From Vulcanimicrobiota bacterium (GTDB lineage Bacteria > Vulcanimicrobiota > Vulcanimicrobiia > Vulcanimicrobiales > Vulcanimicrobiaceae): 64,000 nt of DNA. Position numbers and translations under genes: made by a program. Position 1 is the first letter of the stretch; each line of letters starts with the position of its first letter. Location of the stretch: contig PLJL01000001.1 in NCBI GenBank assembly GCA_003140215.1, positions 948,390-1,012,389 of the forward strand. Direction: 5' to 3'. A model generated the notes under the pieces. The model did not search any database, was not told the origin of the DNA, and saw only the letters and a program-made list of their open reading frames with translations. This document shows positions 7,959-16,625 of this stretch, one piece after another.

Positions 7959-9122
7959 GTGACGCTCGCGCTTCCGGCCGACAATCTGTGGGCGTTCGCG
8001 GCCGTCTGGCTGGCGCTCGCAACCGCAGCCGCCTTCCTTGCGCGGCGCGTCGGGCTGGCCGCCGCGCTGGTTGAGATCTTGCTCGGCGTCCTGGCGGGAA
8101 ATCTGATCGGCCTGCGGTCGAACGCCTGGGTCGACTTCATCGCCGGCTTCGGAAGCATCATGCTGACCTTCCTCGCCGGAGCGGAGATCGAGCCGACCGT
8201 CCTGCGCCGGCAGCTGCGGCCGGCCGCCGCGATCGGTGCGATCTCGTTTTTTGCGCCGTTCCTGGCCGCCATGGCGTACGCGTACTTCGTGATGCACTGG
8301 AGCGTTGACGGGTCGAAAATCGCCGGCATCGCGATGTCGACCACCTCCGTCGCGGTCGTGTACGCGGTGATGGTGGAAACCGGGCTGGCCGGCAAGGACT
8401 TCGGGCAGCTGATCCTCGCGGCGTGCTTCATCACCGATCTCGGAACCGTCGTCGCCCTGGGCCTGCTGTTTGCGAACTACAACGGGTGGCTCATCGCGCT
8501 GGTTCTCGCGATCGCGGTTGCGTTCGTGTTCGTGCCGAAGATCCTGCCGGCGGTGTTCGAGCGGACGGGACGCTGGGTCAGCGAGCCCGGAATGCGCTTG
8601 ATGTTCCTGATCATCGTCGTGCTGAGCGCGATCGCGACCGCGGCCAAGAGCGAGGGGGTCCTGCCGGCGTACTTCCTCGGGCTTGCGTGCGCGGGCTTCC
8701 TGTTCGCGACTCCGGACGTCTCGCGGCGCCTGCGCTCGATGACGATGGGCTTCTTGACGCCGTTCTACTTCCTCAAGGCGGGGACGCTCGTCTCGTTTTC
8801 GGCGGCGACCGCCGGGATCGGAGCGATCGCGGCGTTCTTCGTCGTCAAAGTCGGTGCGAAGTGTCTGGGCGTGTTTCCGGTCGCGCGCGCGTTCAACCAC
8901 GGGCCGAAGAACGCTAGCTACATCACGCTCATGATGGCAACGGGGCTGACGTTCGGGACGATCTCGAGCCTCTACGGCCTCACCCACCACTACATCGACC
9001 AGGCGCAGTACACGACGCTCGTGACGGTGGTGATCCTAACCGCAGTCGTGCCGACGATCATCGCGCAGGCGTTGTTCCATCCCAAGGAGTTCGTGGACCC
9101 CGAGGATCTCGGCGTGCCCTGA
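7959..9122 (+). CDS. CPA2-type cation/proton antiporter
   Basis: Polytopic membrane protein of 387 residues resembling the transport domain of the CPA2 Na+(K+)/H+ exchangers. Features include a first helix pair with LVEILLGVLAGNLIGL, the FLAGAEIEPTVLRRQ segment where the family has an acidic LxGLE(L)-like motif, and about 11-12 hydrophobic segments. There is no C-terminal TrkA-N domain; the protein ends shortly after the last helix with PEDLGVP. The GTG start lies 3 bases past the preceding stop, so it is probably cotranscribed with the phosphoesterase gene. Confidence 0.87.
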   Translation: MTLALPADNLWAFAAVWLALATAAAFLARRVGLAAALVEILLGVLAGNLIGLRSNAWVDFIAGFGSIMLTFLAGAEIEPTVLRRQLRPAAAIGAISFFAPFLAAMAYAYFVMHWSVDGSKIAGIAMSTTSVAVVYAVMVETGLAGKDFGQLILAACFITDLGTVVALGLLFANYNGWLIALVLAIAVAFVFVPKILPAVFERTGRWVSEPGMRLMFLIIVVLSAIATAAKSEGVLPAYFLGLACAGFLFATPDVSRRLRSMTMGFLTPFYFLKAGTLVSFSAATAGIGAIAAFFVVKVGAKCLGVFPVARAFNHGPKNASYITLMMATGLTFGTISSLYGLTHHYIDQAQYTTLVTVVILTAVVPTIIAQALFHPKEFVDPEDLGVP

Positions 9123-9132
9123 GCGCCTACAC

Positions 9133-9567
9133 CTAGCCGGCTGCTGCCGCCCGCTTTTGCGCCCAGGAGCGCAGCGCGCCGACAACGGCTCCGGTGATCA
9201 CGAAGCCGATGACGGCATAGCCCGCGTCGATCAGGATCAGCGCGACTGGCCGAGCTTCGTAACTGTAGGCGATCGTCAGCATCGCCGCTGCGATGCAAAC
9301 CCCGGTGAGGACACCCACCTGGGCGCCCTTTGCGGCGTCGGCGCGTTCGTAGTGCCACAACATGTTGTCGAAGCAGTACGCGATGAAGAGCCCGGCCACG
9401 AACGAAATCAGGTACGGCCAGTAGCCGGTCGCCGCCAACTCCAACTTTGACTTCCCCACTGCGCTGAGCCAGGTCGCGCCCAATGCGGTGTACCAGAGCG
9501 CACCGAAAAGCCAGAAGACCACCGACCCCGCGACGATGCCAAGGTAGTTCGGACGACGAGCCGTCAT
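9133..9567 (-). CDS. DUF1761 family membrane protein
   Basis: Small membrane protein of 144 residues with four hydrophobic segments. It shows the DUF1761 pattern: an N-terminal helix with VFWLFGALWYTALG, then WLSAVGKSK, a second helix FVAGLFIAYCFDNMLWHY, and two more helices. The function of the family is unknown. An AGGGAGAA ribosome site precedes the ATG. It stands alone, convergent with the antiporter gene and divergent from the OFA transporter. Confidence 0.85.
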   Translation of the reverse strand: MTARRPNYLGIVAGSVVFWLFGALWYTALGATWLSAVGKSKLELAATGYWPYLISFVAGLFIAYCFDNMLWHYERADAAKGAQVGVLTGVCIAAAMLTIAYSYEARPVALILIDAGYAVIGFVITGAVVGALRSWAQKRAAAAG

Positions 9568-9688
9568 CGAGTTCTCCCTTTCTTACACGCGGCCGAGCGG
9601 CCGCTGTCCCCCAAGCCTAGCCTCGGCGCGACGCATTGTCCAGCGCCCCGATCGCACTCCAGCCGCCCATTCGCCCCTACGGGGCAGG

Positions 9689-9731
9689 CCACCGGGCCAC
9701 CGCTTGCGTAAACGCGCAACCACCGGGCCAC
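9689..9731 (+). promoter_or_regulatory. Direct plus inverted repeat operator before OFA transporter
   Basis: Two identical 12-base direct repeats CCACCGGGCCAC (9689-9700 and 9720-9731) lie 31 bases apart, about three helical turns. Between them is an inverted repeat TTGCG (9704-9708) and CGCAA (9715-9719). It sits 35 bases upstream of the OFA transporter start, where a repressor or activator would act. No convincing -35/-10 pair was recognised around it. Seen directly; the role is inferred. Confidence 0.55.
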
Positions 9732-9765
9732 TCACGCCCGCCTCAGCGCGTAGAGGAGCTATATT

Positions 9766-11169
9766 TTGGCGTCTTTCCTCGACCGGTCGCATTCCATCGC
9801 CGGCCCCGGGTTCAGCAGGTGGCTGGTCCCCCCCGCGGCTCTCTGTATTCACCTGTGCATCGGCCAGGCGTACGCATTCAGCGTCTTCAACAAGCCGCTG
9901 GCGCAGTTGCTCTGCTCGATGCAGAGCGCGTGCCCTCCGGCGGCCGCGAAGGTCATCTCCACGACACCCGGGGACTGGTCGATCGCGAACCTCGGCTGGA
10001 TCTTCAGCCTCGCGATCGTATTCCTCGGCCTTTCGGCGGCCGTCTTCGGCCGCTGGGTCGAATCGGCCGGTCCGCGCGCGGCGATGTTCGCGGCCGCATG
10101 CCTGTTCTGTGGCGGACTGCTCGTCGCGGGACTCGGCGTGTCGCTGCACAACTTGCCGATCGTCTTCCTCGGCTACGGCGTCATCGGCGGCTGCGGCCTG
10201 GGCATCGGGTACATCTCGCCCGTCTCGACCCTGATCAAATGGTTTCCGGACCGTCCGGGCCTCGCGACCGGTACCGCGATCATGGGCTTCGGCGGGGGCG
10301 CGCTGATCGGTGCGCCGCTCGCGGTCGCGCTGATGAAGTACTACAGCTCGCCGACCTCCAACGGCGTCGCGCCGACGATGATCACGATGGCGATCGTCTA
10401 CTTCGTCGTCATGATCGTCGGACCGTTGATCGTGCGGCTCCCTGCCGCCGGCTGGCATCCCGCCGGCTGGACGGCGCCGACCGCGGAAGCGTCCTCGGCG
10501 AGAATGATCACGACCCGCAACGTCGTGGTCTCCCAGGCGATCAAAACCCCGCAGTTCTGGCTCCTCTGGGGCGTGCTGTTCTTGAACGTCACCGCCGGTA
10601 TCGGCGTCCTCGGACAAGCCTCGCTGATGATTCAGGAGATGTTCGGCGTGACGGTCGCGGCGGCGGCGGGATTCGTCGGCCTGCTCAGCCTGTTCAACAT
10701 GGGAGGCCGCATCTTCTGGGCCTCGATGTCCGACTTCATGGGTCGTAAGCGAACGTACGTGATCTTCTTCGCGCTCGGTGCGATCTTGTACGCGTCGGTT
10801 CCGACCTTCGGCCATTGGCACGCGATCGTGCTGTTCGTCCTCGCGTACGGCATCATCCTGACCATGTACGGAGGAGGCTTCTCGACGATCCCCGCCTACC
10901 TGCGCGACATGTTCGGGACGGTGCAGGTCGGCGCGATCCACGGCGTTCTGCTCACTGCGTGGTCGGCCGCCGGCATCGCGGGCCCCGTGCTCGTCAACTA
11001 CATTCGCGAATACCAGATCGCGCACGGTGTCGCAAAGGCCGACGCGTACTCGGTCACCGTGTACGTCATGGCAGGCTTGCTCATCGTCGGCTTCATCTGC
11101 AATTGGCTGGTGAAAACGGTCGACGAGCACCACTACGTGACCACCGGCGCCGCTGACGCGACGGCCTGA
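9766..11169 (+). CDS. OFA-family MFS transporter (oxalate/formate type)
   Basis: Major facilitator of 467 residues with 12 predicted membrane helices. The N-terminus (RWLVPPAALCIHLCIGQAYAFSVF) is typical of the oxalate/formate antiporter family, and LSLFNMGGRIFWASMSDFMGRKRTY matches the conserved MFS loop between helices 8 and 9. OFA proteins exchange or take up small carboxylates such as oxalate, formate or lactate. The TTG at 9766 follows a strong GAGGAG. It is followed by its tiny partner gene and faces a formate dehydrogenase operon, so formate or oxalate is a reasonable substrate guess. Confidence 0.9.
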   Translation: MASFLDRSHSIAGPGFSRWLVPPAALCIHLCIGQAYAFSVFNKPLAQLLCSMQSACPPAAAKVISTTPGDWSIANLGWIFSLAIVFLGLSAAVFGRWVESAGPRAAMFAAACLFCGGLLVAGLGVSLHNLPIVFLGYGVIGGCGLGIGYISPVSTLIKWFPDRPGLATGTAIMGFGGGALIGAPLAVALMKYYSSPTSNGVAPTMITMAIVYFVVMIVGPLIVRLPAAGWHPAGWTAPTAEASSARMITTRNVVVSQAIKTPQFWLLWGVLFLNVTAGIGVLGQASLMIQEMFGVTVAAAAGFVGLLSLFNMGGRIFWASMSDFMGRKRTYVIFFALGAILYASVPTFGHWHAIVLFVLAYGIILTMYGGGFSTIPAYLRDMFGTVQVGAIHGVLLTAWSAAGIAGPVLVNYIREYQIAHGVAKADAYSVTVYVMAGLLIVGFICNWLVKTVDEHHYVTTGAADATA

Positions 11170-11183
11170 GGAGCATACACACG

Positions 11184-11312
11184 ATGGAATCCAACGCAAC
11201 GACCGACAGCGGAAATACCGTCAAGCTGGTGCTGGCCTGGCTGTGGGTCGGAATCCCGCTCGCCTGGGGCGTCTACATGACGCTCGGAAACGCGATCAAG
11301 CTCTTCCAGTAA
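11184..11312 (+). CDS. OFA transporter small subunit
   Basis: A 42-residue single-pass membrane protein (MESNATTDSGNTVKLVLAWL, then WVGIPLAWGVYMTL, ending AIKLFQ). It starts 14 bases after the OFA transporter gene, with its ribosome site GAGGAG overlapping the transporter stop, so the two are translated together. Small proteins of this kind are known next to OFA/MFS genes and are described as MFS transporter small subunits. It is followed at once by a strong terminator. Confidence 0.85.
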   Translation: MESNATTDSGNTVKLVLAWLWVGIPLAWGVYMTLGNAIKLFQ

Positions 11313-11331
11313 CCGCATCATCGAGCCAACC

Positions 11332-11371
11332 AAAAAGAGGTCCGTGCGAGAGCACGGGCCTCTTCTTTTTT
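11332..11371. terminator. Bidirectional intrinsic terminator
   Basis: Stem GAGGTCCGTGC (11337-11347) pairs with GCACGGGCCTC (11352-11362) around a GAGA loop, with one G-T wobble. It is flanked by an A-run on the left (11332-11336) and a T-run on the right (11366-11371), so it can stop transcription from both the OFA transporter and the convergent formate dehydrogenase operon. Confidence 0.9.
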
Positions 11372-11388
11372 GTCATCCCGACGTGGTG

Positions 11389-14136
11389 TCAGAGGAGTGC
11401 CGCGCCGACCTTCTCGCCTCTGCGCAGCTTCACCGCGCAGAACTTGAACTCGGGGATCTTTCCGAACGGGTCGATCGCGTCGTTGGTCAGCAGATTCGCC
11501 GCCGCTTCGTTGTAGACGAACGGCATGAACAGCGTCCCGCGCTGGGTTCCCCGGTCGGCGCGCGCGTACGCCGTCACCGTTCCGCGCCGCGACTCCAGCG
11601 TGATGACGCCGCCCGGCTCGACGCCGAGCTTGGCGAGGTCGTCGGGGTGGACGCTGATCACCGGATCGGGCTCGAGCTCGTCGAGCACGCTGGCGCGCCG
11701 CGTCATCGAGCCGGTATGCCAATGCTCGAGTTGCCGCCCGGTGGTGAAGATGTAGGGATACTCGGAATCGGGCATCTCGTCGGCATGCGAGTAGGCCGCC
11801 GGCGCGAACAGGCCGCGGCCGCCGGCGCGCGGGAAGTCCTCGATGAAGATGACCGGTTCGCCCGGATCGCCTTCGTGCTCGAGCGGATAGGTGCACGAGC
11901 CTTCAGCCTCGAGGCGCTCCCAGGTGATCCCCGCCATGCTGGGCGTCGCCGCGCGAATCTCTTCGAACACCTCGGCCGGACCGTTGTAGTTCCAGTCCAA
12001 GCCGATGCGCCGCGCGATCTCACCGATGATCCACAGATCCTGGCGCGCGTCGCCCGGCGGATCGAGTGCTTGACGGCCGAGCTGCACGCGGCGGTCGGTG
12101 TTGGTGAACGTCCCGGTCTTCTCGGGAAACGCCGACGCCGGCAAAATCACGTCGGCATAACTCGCCGTCTCCGTGAAGAAGATATCCTGAACGACGAGAT
12201 GGTCGAGCTTGGTGAACGCTTCGCGCGCGTGCTCGACGTTCGGATCGGACATCGCGGGATTCTCGCCCATGATGTACATCCCGCGGATCTGGCCCGCGTA
12301 TGCGGCGTTGGTGATCTCGGTGACGGTCAGCCCGGCCACCGGGTCGAGCTTGACGTTCCACAGCGCTTCGAACTTGGCACGCGCCGTCGCCTTGTCGACG
12401 CGCTCGTAGTCCGGATACATCATCGGGATCAGCCCCATGTCCGAGGCGCCCTGCACGTTGTTCTGCCCGCGCAGCGGGTGCAGCCCCGTCCCGGGACGAC
12501 CGATCTGGCCGGTGACCAGCGCGAGCGAGATCAGGCAGCGCGCGTTGTCGGTGCCGTGGATGTGCTGTGAGATGCCCATGCCCCAGAAGATGATCGCCGC
12601 TTTGGCGTTGGCATAGAGGCGCGCAACCTCGCGGATCGTCTGCGCATCGACTCCGGTGACCGGCGCGACCTTCTCGGGCGAGTACTCCGCGACGTTGGCT
12701 CGCAGCGCTTCGTAGTTCTCGGTGCGGTCGCGGATGAAGTCTTGGTTCGCCAGCCCTTCCTCGATGATGACGTGCAGCAACCCGTTGAGCAGCGCGACGT
12801 CGGTGTCGCCGTTGAACTGCAGGAAGTAGGTCGCATGGCGCGCCAGGTCGCTGCGGCGCGGGTCCATCAGGATGATCTTGGTCCCGTTCTTCGCGGCGTT
12901 CTTCATGAACGTCGCGGCGACGGGATGGTTGATGGTCGGGTTGGCGCCGATGACGATTGCGACGTCGGCCAATGCGACGTCTGCGACTTGATTCGAGACC
13001 GCTCCCGACCCGACGTCCTCCAGCAATGCCGCAACCGACGAGGCATGGCACAACCGCGTGCAATGATCGACGTTGTTGGTTCCGAAGCCGGTGCGCACGA
13101 GCTTCTGGAAGAGGTACGCTTCCTCGTTGCTGCCCTTGGCGGAGCCGAAGCCCGCGAGACCCTTGGGCCCGTGCGTCTCCCGGATCGCGCGCAGCTGCGC
13201 GCCGGCGAGGTCGAGCGCTTCCTCCCACGTCGCCTCGCGAAACGTCTCCCACATGTCGTCGGGATCGATTAGCGCCGGCGTCTTGGCGACGCCGTCCTTG
13301 CGGATCATCGGCTTGGTGAGACGCTTGGGATTGTGGACGTAGTCGAAGCCGAAGCGGCCCTTCACGCACAGCCGGCTGGCATTGGACGGCCCGTCGCGGC
13401 CGTCGACGGACAAGATCTTTCCGCCCTTGATGTTGTACGTGAGCAGACAGCCTACGCCGCAATACGGGCACGCCGAATCGACCGTCTTGTCGGGCTCGAC
13501 CATGGCGACGCCGTTGGCCGGCGCCAGGGCGCCGGTCGGGCAGGCCTGCACGCACTCCCCGCAGGCGACGCACGAGCTGCTCTCCATCGGGTCGTCGAAA
13601 TCGAAGACGATCTTGGCATGCTCGCCGCGCCAGGCGTATCCGATGACGTCGTTGACCTGTTCCTCGCGGCAGGCGCGCACGCAGCGACCGCATTGGATGC
13701 ACGCGTCGAGGTTGACCGACATCGCCGGATGCGACAAATCGGGAACCGGCTGGCGGCGCTGCGGATAGCGCGGCTGCGTGACGCCGAGCTTGGCGGCCCA
13801 GACGTCGAGCTCCGAGGCTTTCTTGTACGGCGACGTCGTCTGCCCGGGCATGTCGGTGAGCAGCAACTCGGCGACCATTCGCTGCGACTTGACGGCGCGC
13901 TCGCTCGTGCTCGCCACTTTCATCCCTTCGGCGGGGCGGCGGCAGCACGACGGCGCCAGGACGCGCTCGCCCTCGATCTCGACCATGCAGACGCGGCAGT
14001 TGCCGTCGGGGCGGTAGCCGTCTTTGTAGCACAGGCGCGGAATGGCGATGCCGTGGCGGTCGGCAGCCTGCAGGATCGTCTCGTCGTCGTGCGCGGCCAG
14101 CGGCGTGCCGTCAAGCGTGAAGTTCAGCGTCGTCAT
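11389..14136 (-). CDS. fdhF: NAD-dependent formate dehydrogenase, catalytic alpha subunit
   Basis: Cytoplasmic molybdenum- or tungsten-pterin enzyme of 915 residues oxidising formate to CO2. The order is: N-terminal 2Fe-2S domain (Cys36, 47, 50, 64), a His/Cys cluster region, two 4Fe-4S ferredoxin motifs (Cys146-156 and Cys189-199), a fourth cluster (Cys223, 226, 230, 257), then the bis-MGD domains. The catalytic residue is Cys363 in DHCTRLCHASS, where selenocysteine enzymes have Sec; no in-frame TGA is involved. His364 follows as in the family. The ATG at 14136 overlaps the diaphorase stop (ATGA). The electron route is clusters to the FMN/NAD subunit encoded upstream. Confidence 0.95.
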   Translation of the reverse strand: MTTLNFTLDGTPLAAHDDETILQAADRHGIAIPRLCYKDGYRPDGNCRVCMVEIEGERVLAPSCCRRPAEGMKVASTSERAVKSQRMVAELLLTDMPGQTTSPYKKASELDVWAAKLGVTQPRYPQRRQPVPDLSHPAMSVNLDACIQCGRCVRACREEQVNDVIGYAWRGEHAKIVFDFDDPMESSSCVACGECVQACPTGALAPANGVAMVEPDKTVDSACPYCGVGCLLTYNIKGGKILSVDGRDGPSNASRLCVKGRFGFDYVHNPKRLTKPMIRKDGVAKTPALIDPDDMWETFREATWEEALDLAGAQLRAIRETHGPKGLAGFGSAKGSNEEAYLFQKLVRTGFGTNNVDHCTRLCHASSVAALLEDVGSGAVSNQVADVALADVAIVIGANPTINHPVAATFMKNAAKNGTKIILMDPRRSDLARHATYFLQFNGDTDVALLNGLLHVIIEEGLANQDFIRDRTENYEALRANVAEYSPEKVAPVTGVDAQTIREVARLYANAKAAIIFWGMGISQHIHGTDNARCLISLALVTGQIGRPGTGLHPLRGQNNVQGASDMGLIPMMYPDYERVDKATARAKFEALWNVKLDPVAGLTVTEITNAAYAGQIRGMYIMGENPAMSDPNVEHAREAFTKLDHLVVQDIFFTETASYADVILPASAFPEKTGTFTNTDRRVQLGRQALDPPGDARQDLWIIGEIARRIGLDWNYNGPAEVFEEIRAATPSMAGITWERLEAEGSCTYPLEHEGDPGEPVIFIEDFPRAGGRGLFAPAAYSHADEMPDSEYPYIFTTGRQLEHWHTGSMTRRASVLDELEPDPVISVHPDDLAKLGVEPGGVITLESRRGTVTAYARADRGTQRGTLFMPFVYNEAAANLLTNDAIDPFGKIPEFKFCAVKLRRGEKVGAALL

Positions 14137-15869
14137 TGGACCTCGTGCGGGAAGTACTTGTAGACGCACAGATACGGGTTGGGCGCGGCTTGTCCGAGAC
14201 CGCAAATCGACGCGTCCATCATGACCGTCGAGAGATCGTTGAGCAGCGGCTCGTCCCATTCGTCGCGTTCCATCAGCGCGACCGCTTTTGCGGTGCCGAC
14301 GCGGCACGGCGTGCACTGCCCGCACGACTCTTCGCGGAAGAAGCGCAGCATGTTGAGCGCCGCACTCTTGGCGCTGTCTTTGTCGGAGAGCACGATGATC
14401 GCGGCCGAGCCGATGAAGCACCCGTATTGGTTGAGGGTGTCGAAGTCCAGCGGGATGTCGCCCATCGACGCGGGCAGGATGCCACCCGACGCGCCGCCCG
14501 GAAAATAGCCGTAGAACGTCTGGCCGGGAAGCATTCCGCCGGCATACTCGTCGATGAGCTCGCGGATCGTGATCCCGGCCGGCGCCAGGTGCACGCCGGG
14601 CTTGGCAACGCGTCCGCTCACCGAGAACGAGCGCAGACCCTTGCGCCCGTTGCGGCCCTGCGAGGAAAACCACTCGGCGCCTTTTTCGACGATGTCACGC
14701 ACCCACAGGAGGGTTTCCATGTTGTGCTCGAGCGTCGGACGCCCGAAGACGCCGACCTGCGCGACGTAGGGCGGGCGCAGCCGCGGCATCCCTTTCTTGC
14801 CTTCGATCGACTCGATCATCGCCGACTCTTCGCCGCAGATGTACGCGCCCGCGCCGCGGCGCAAGTGGATCGGCGGAAGGGCAACGGGCGCACGCGCCTG
14901 CAGCGCCGCGATCTCGTCGGTGAGGATGCGCCGCGCCGCCGCGTACTCGTCGCGCAGGTAGACGTAGATGGCATCGATCCCGACCGCCCACGCAGCGACG
15001 AGCATCCCTTCGAGAAAACGGTGCGGGTCGCGCTCGAGATAGTAGCGATCCTTGAACGTGCCGGGCTCGCCCTCGTCAATGTTCACCGCCATCAAACGCG
15101 GCGCGGGCTCGGAGCGCACGATCTTCCACTTCCGCCCGGCTGGGAAGCCGGCGCCGCCCAAGCCGCGCAGTCCGGCGCTCTCCATGGTGGCGATCACGTC
15201 GTCGGCGCTGCGCTCGCCCTTCACGCAAGCCTGCAGCAACCCGTAGCCCCCCGCGGCCGTGTACGCGTCCAACCCGATGTACTCGGGGACGCGCGCCGTC
15301 AGGGCCTGGCTCTCGAGCGCGGCGTCGACGGCGGCGACCGTCGCATGGTCGATTGGATTCTGGTTGACCACCGCGACCGGGGCCGTGTCGCAACGTCCGA
15401 CGCAGGGCGCGGTGATGACGCGTACGCCGTCGCCGTACCCGCTCTGACGCAGCAGCGCGAGCAGGCTCCGGGCACCCGCCATCTCGCACGGCAAGCCGTC
15501 GCACACGCGGACCGTCACGGCGGGCGGCGCGGCCTCGTCCTCTTTCACCACGTCGAAATGGTGGTAGAACGTCGCGACCTCGAAGACCTCAGCGGGGGCT
15601 AACCGCATCTCCTCGGCGAGCGCGTTGAGATGCGCCGCCGAGATCGCGCGGTGGTGGTCCTGGATCTTGTGGAGGTGCTCGATGAGCAGGTCGCGGCGGC
15701 GCGGCTCGTCGCCCAGCAGCGCCCGGACATCTTCGAGTGCGACCGGATCGACGGGGCGGCCTCGGCCTTCGCGGCGGCGCTTCTTGCGCCGTCCTTCCGC
15801 ACCGGCGGTCGGCGTCGTCCGTGCCGCCTGTCCGACGGGCACCCCGCCGGTGATGTCGATCGTCTCCAA
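14133..15869 (-). CDS. Fused NuoE/NuoF-like diaphorase subunit of formate dehydrogenase
   Basis: A 578-residue fusion of a thioredoxin-like 2Fe-2S domain (NuoE/FdsG type, about residues 40-195, Cys in VRVCDGLPCEM and APCVGRCD) with an FMN/NAD/4Fe-4S domain (NuoF/FdsB type). The second part shows GLRGLGGAGFPAGRKW (FMN), AYICGEESAMIESIEG (NAD) and ESCGQCTPCRVG plus a later Cys for the 4Fe-4S cluster. It passes electrons from the formate dehydrogenase to NAD+. The TTG start at 15869 follows AGGGGAGA. The N-terminal 38 residues are basic and low-complexity. An fdhD/mob accessory gene is not seen nearby. Confidence 0.93.
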   Translation of the reverse strand: METIDITGGVPVGQAARTTPTAGAEGRRKKRRREGRGRPVDPVALEDVRALLGDEPRRRDLLIEHLHKIQDHHRAISAAHLNALAEEMRLAPAEVFEVATFYHHFDVVKEDEAAPPAVTVRVCDGLPCEMAGARSLLALLRQSGYGDGVRVITAPCVGRCDTAPVAVVNQNPIDHATVAAVDAALESQALTARVPEYIGLDAYTAAGGYGLLQACVKGERSADDVIATMESAGLRGLGGAGFPAGRKWKIVRSEPAPRLMAVNIDEGEPGTFKDRYYLERDPHRFLEGMLVAAWAVGIDAIYVYLRDEYAAARRILTDEIAALQARAPVALPPIHLRRGAGAYICGEESAMIESIEGKKGMPRLRPPYVAQVGVFGRPTLEHNMETLLWVRDIVEKGAEWFSSQGRNGRKGLRSFSVSGRVAKPGVHLAPAGITIRELIDEYAGGMLPGQTFYGYFPGGASGGILPASMGDIPLDFDTLNQYGCFIGSAAIIVLSDKDSAKSAALNMLRFFREESCGQCTPCRVGTAKAVALMERDEWDEPLLNDLSTVMMDASICGLGQAAPNPYLCVYKYFPHEVQ

Positions 15870-15935
15870 CCGGTCTCCCCTGAAGCTCTGGCGCCTGGTA
15901 TTTTGTACACCAGCAGGTTCGGGCCTTGCGCCGGA

Positions 15936-16187
15936 TCAGTCGCCCGGCGGCTCTCCGGGCGGTGCAAGCCCGTCGAAGCTGCCGCCCCGTTCAACGGCTT
16001 CGCGCTTGGTTAGCGGTCGCCGTTCGTCCTCCGGCGTCTCGTCCGGTTCGTGAAACGCGGTGAGCGGCCGTTCGACGGCCGGGCGCCCGACGACGTTCGC
16101 ACTCTCGGGGCCGCTCTCCGGCGGGGTCGTCCCGGTGCCGCGGTCGCTGTCGACGACCGGGTCGGGGTCGGTTGGCTGGTGCGTCAT
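15936..16187 (-). CDS. Small acidic, Pro-rich hypothetical protein
   Basis: An 83-residue open frame (start MTHQPTDPDPVVDSDRGT) that is hydrophilic, rich in Pro, Glu, Asp and Gly, and probably disordered. A GAAAGGGG lies upstream of the ATG at 16187. It has no recognisable domain. It sits between the formate dehydrogenase operon and a divergent small secreted protein. It may be real, as several similar short acidic proteins occur in this window, but evidence is limited to codon composition and the ribosome site. Confidence 0.4.
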   Translation of the reverse strand: MTHQPTDPDPVVDSDRGTGTTPPESGPESANVVGRPAVERPLTAFHEPDETPEDERRPLTKREAVERGGSFDGLAPPGEPPGD

Positions 16188-16256
16188 GAGGGCCCCTTTC
16201 CCGAACGGGTACAGCCTGTCCGTGACGCGAGCCACGCTCGACACCTTTCTTCCGTC

Positions 16257-16625
16257 ATGATCGTCGCGCTTGTGGTATCGGCGCTAGTCGGGGTGTGGAC
16301 GTGCACGTCGCCTGATCAGCCGCACACGGTGTGGGTGTACACGTTCGCGCGCAACGGCACGGGGAGCTTCACGCAGGTCAAGCCGCCTCCCGGGCAGCTC
16401 TACAGGGCCGAACACTTCACGTATCGCGACACCGATCGCGGCGTCTTCATGCAGAGCCCCGGCCACGCGCTGGTAAACGAGAACATCAGCGTTCACGGCG
16501 ACGTGCTCGAAGATCATGGCTATTATTATTACAATCCGCCCGAATGGCTCGTGCCTCCCAGCTGGAACCGCTACACGTGCCGCCGCACGACCAAGGCGCG
16601 GCCTACGCCGATTCGGCCGAGCTGA
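16257..16625 (+). CDS. Small secreted hypothetical protein
   Basis: A 122-residue protein with a short N-terminal hydrophobic stretch (MIVALVVSALVGVWTC) that could be a signal or lipoprotein-like leader. The following aromatic-rich region (HTVWVYTFARNGTGSFTQVK; DHGYYYYNPPEWLVPPSW) looks like beta structure. No family is recognised. It overlaps the 3' end of the convergent sensor kinase gene by 23 bases. Confidence 0.5.
   Translation: MIVALVVSALVGVWTCTSPDQPHTVWVYTFARNGTGSFTQVKPPPGQLYRAEHFTYRDTDRGVFMQSPGHALVNENISVHGDVLEDHGYYYYNPPEWLVPPSWNRYTCRRTTKARPTPIRPS

Noticed and set aside
7605-8990. A 461-codon minus-strand frame
   Set aside because: Antisense to the cation/proton antiporter gene; Arg-rich with no domain, typical of GC-rich antisense frames.
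13048-13050. Possible selenocysteine at the formate dehydrogenase active site
   Set aside because: The codon at this position (Cys363) is an ordinary Cys codon and no in-frame TGA interrupts the gene.
16050-16256. Extension of the small secreted protein gene back to 16050
   Set aside because: The extension is antisense to the small acidic gene and hides the hydrophobic leader; the ATG at 16257 is preferred.
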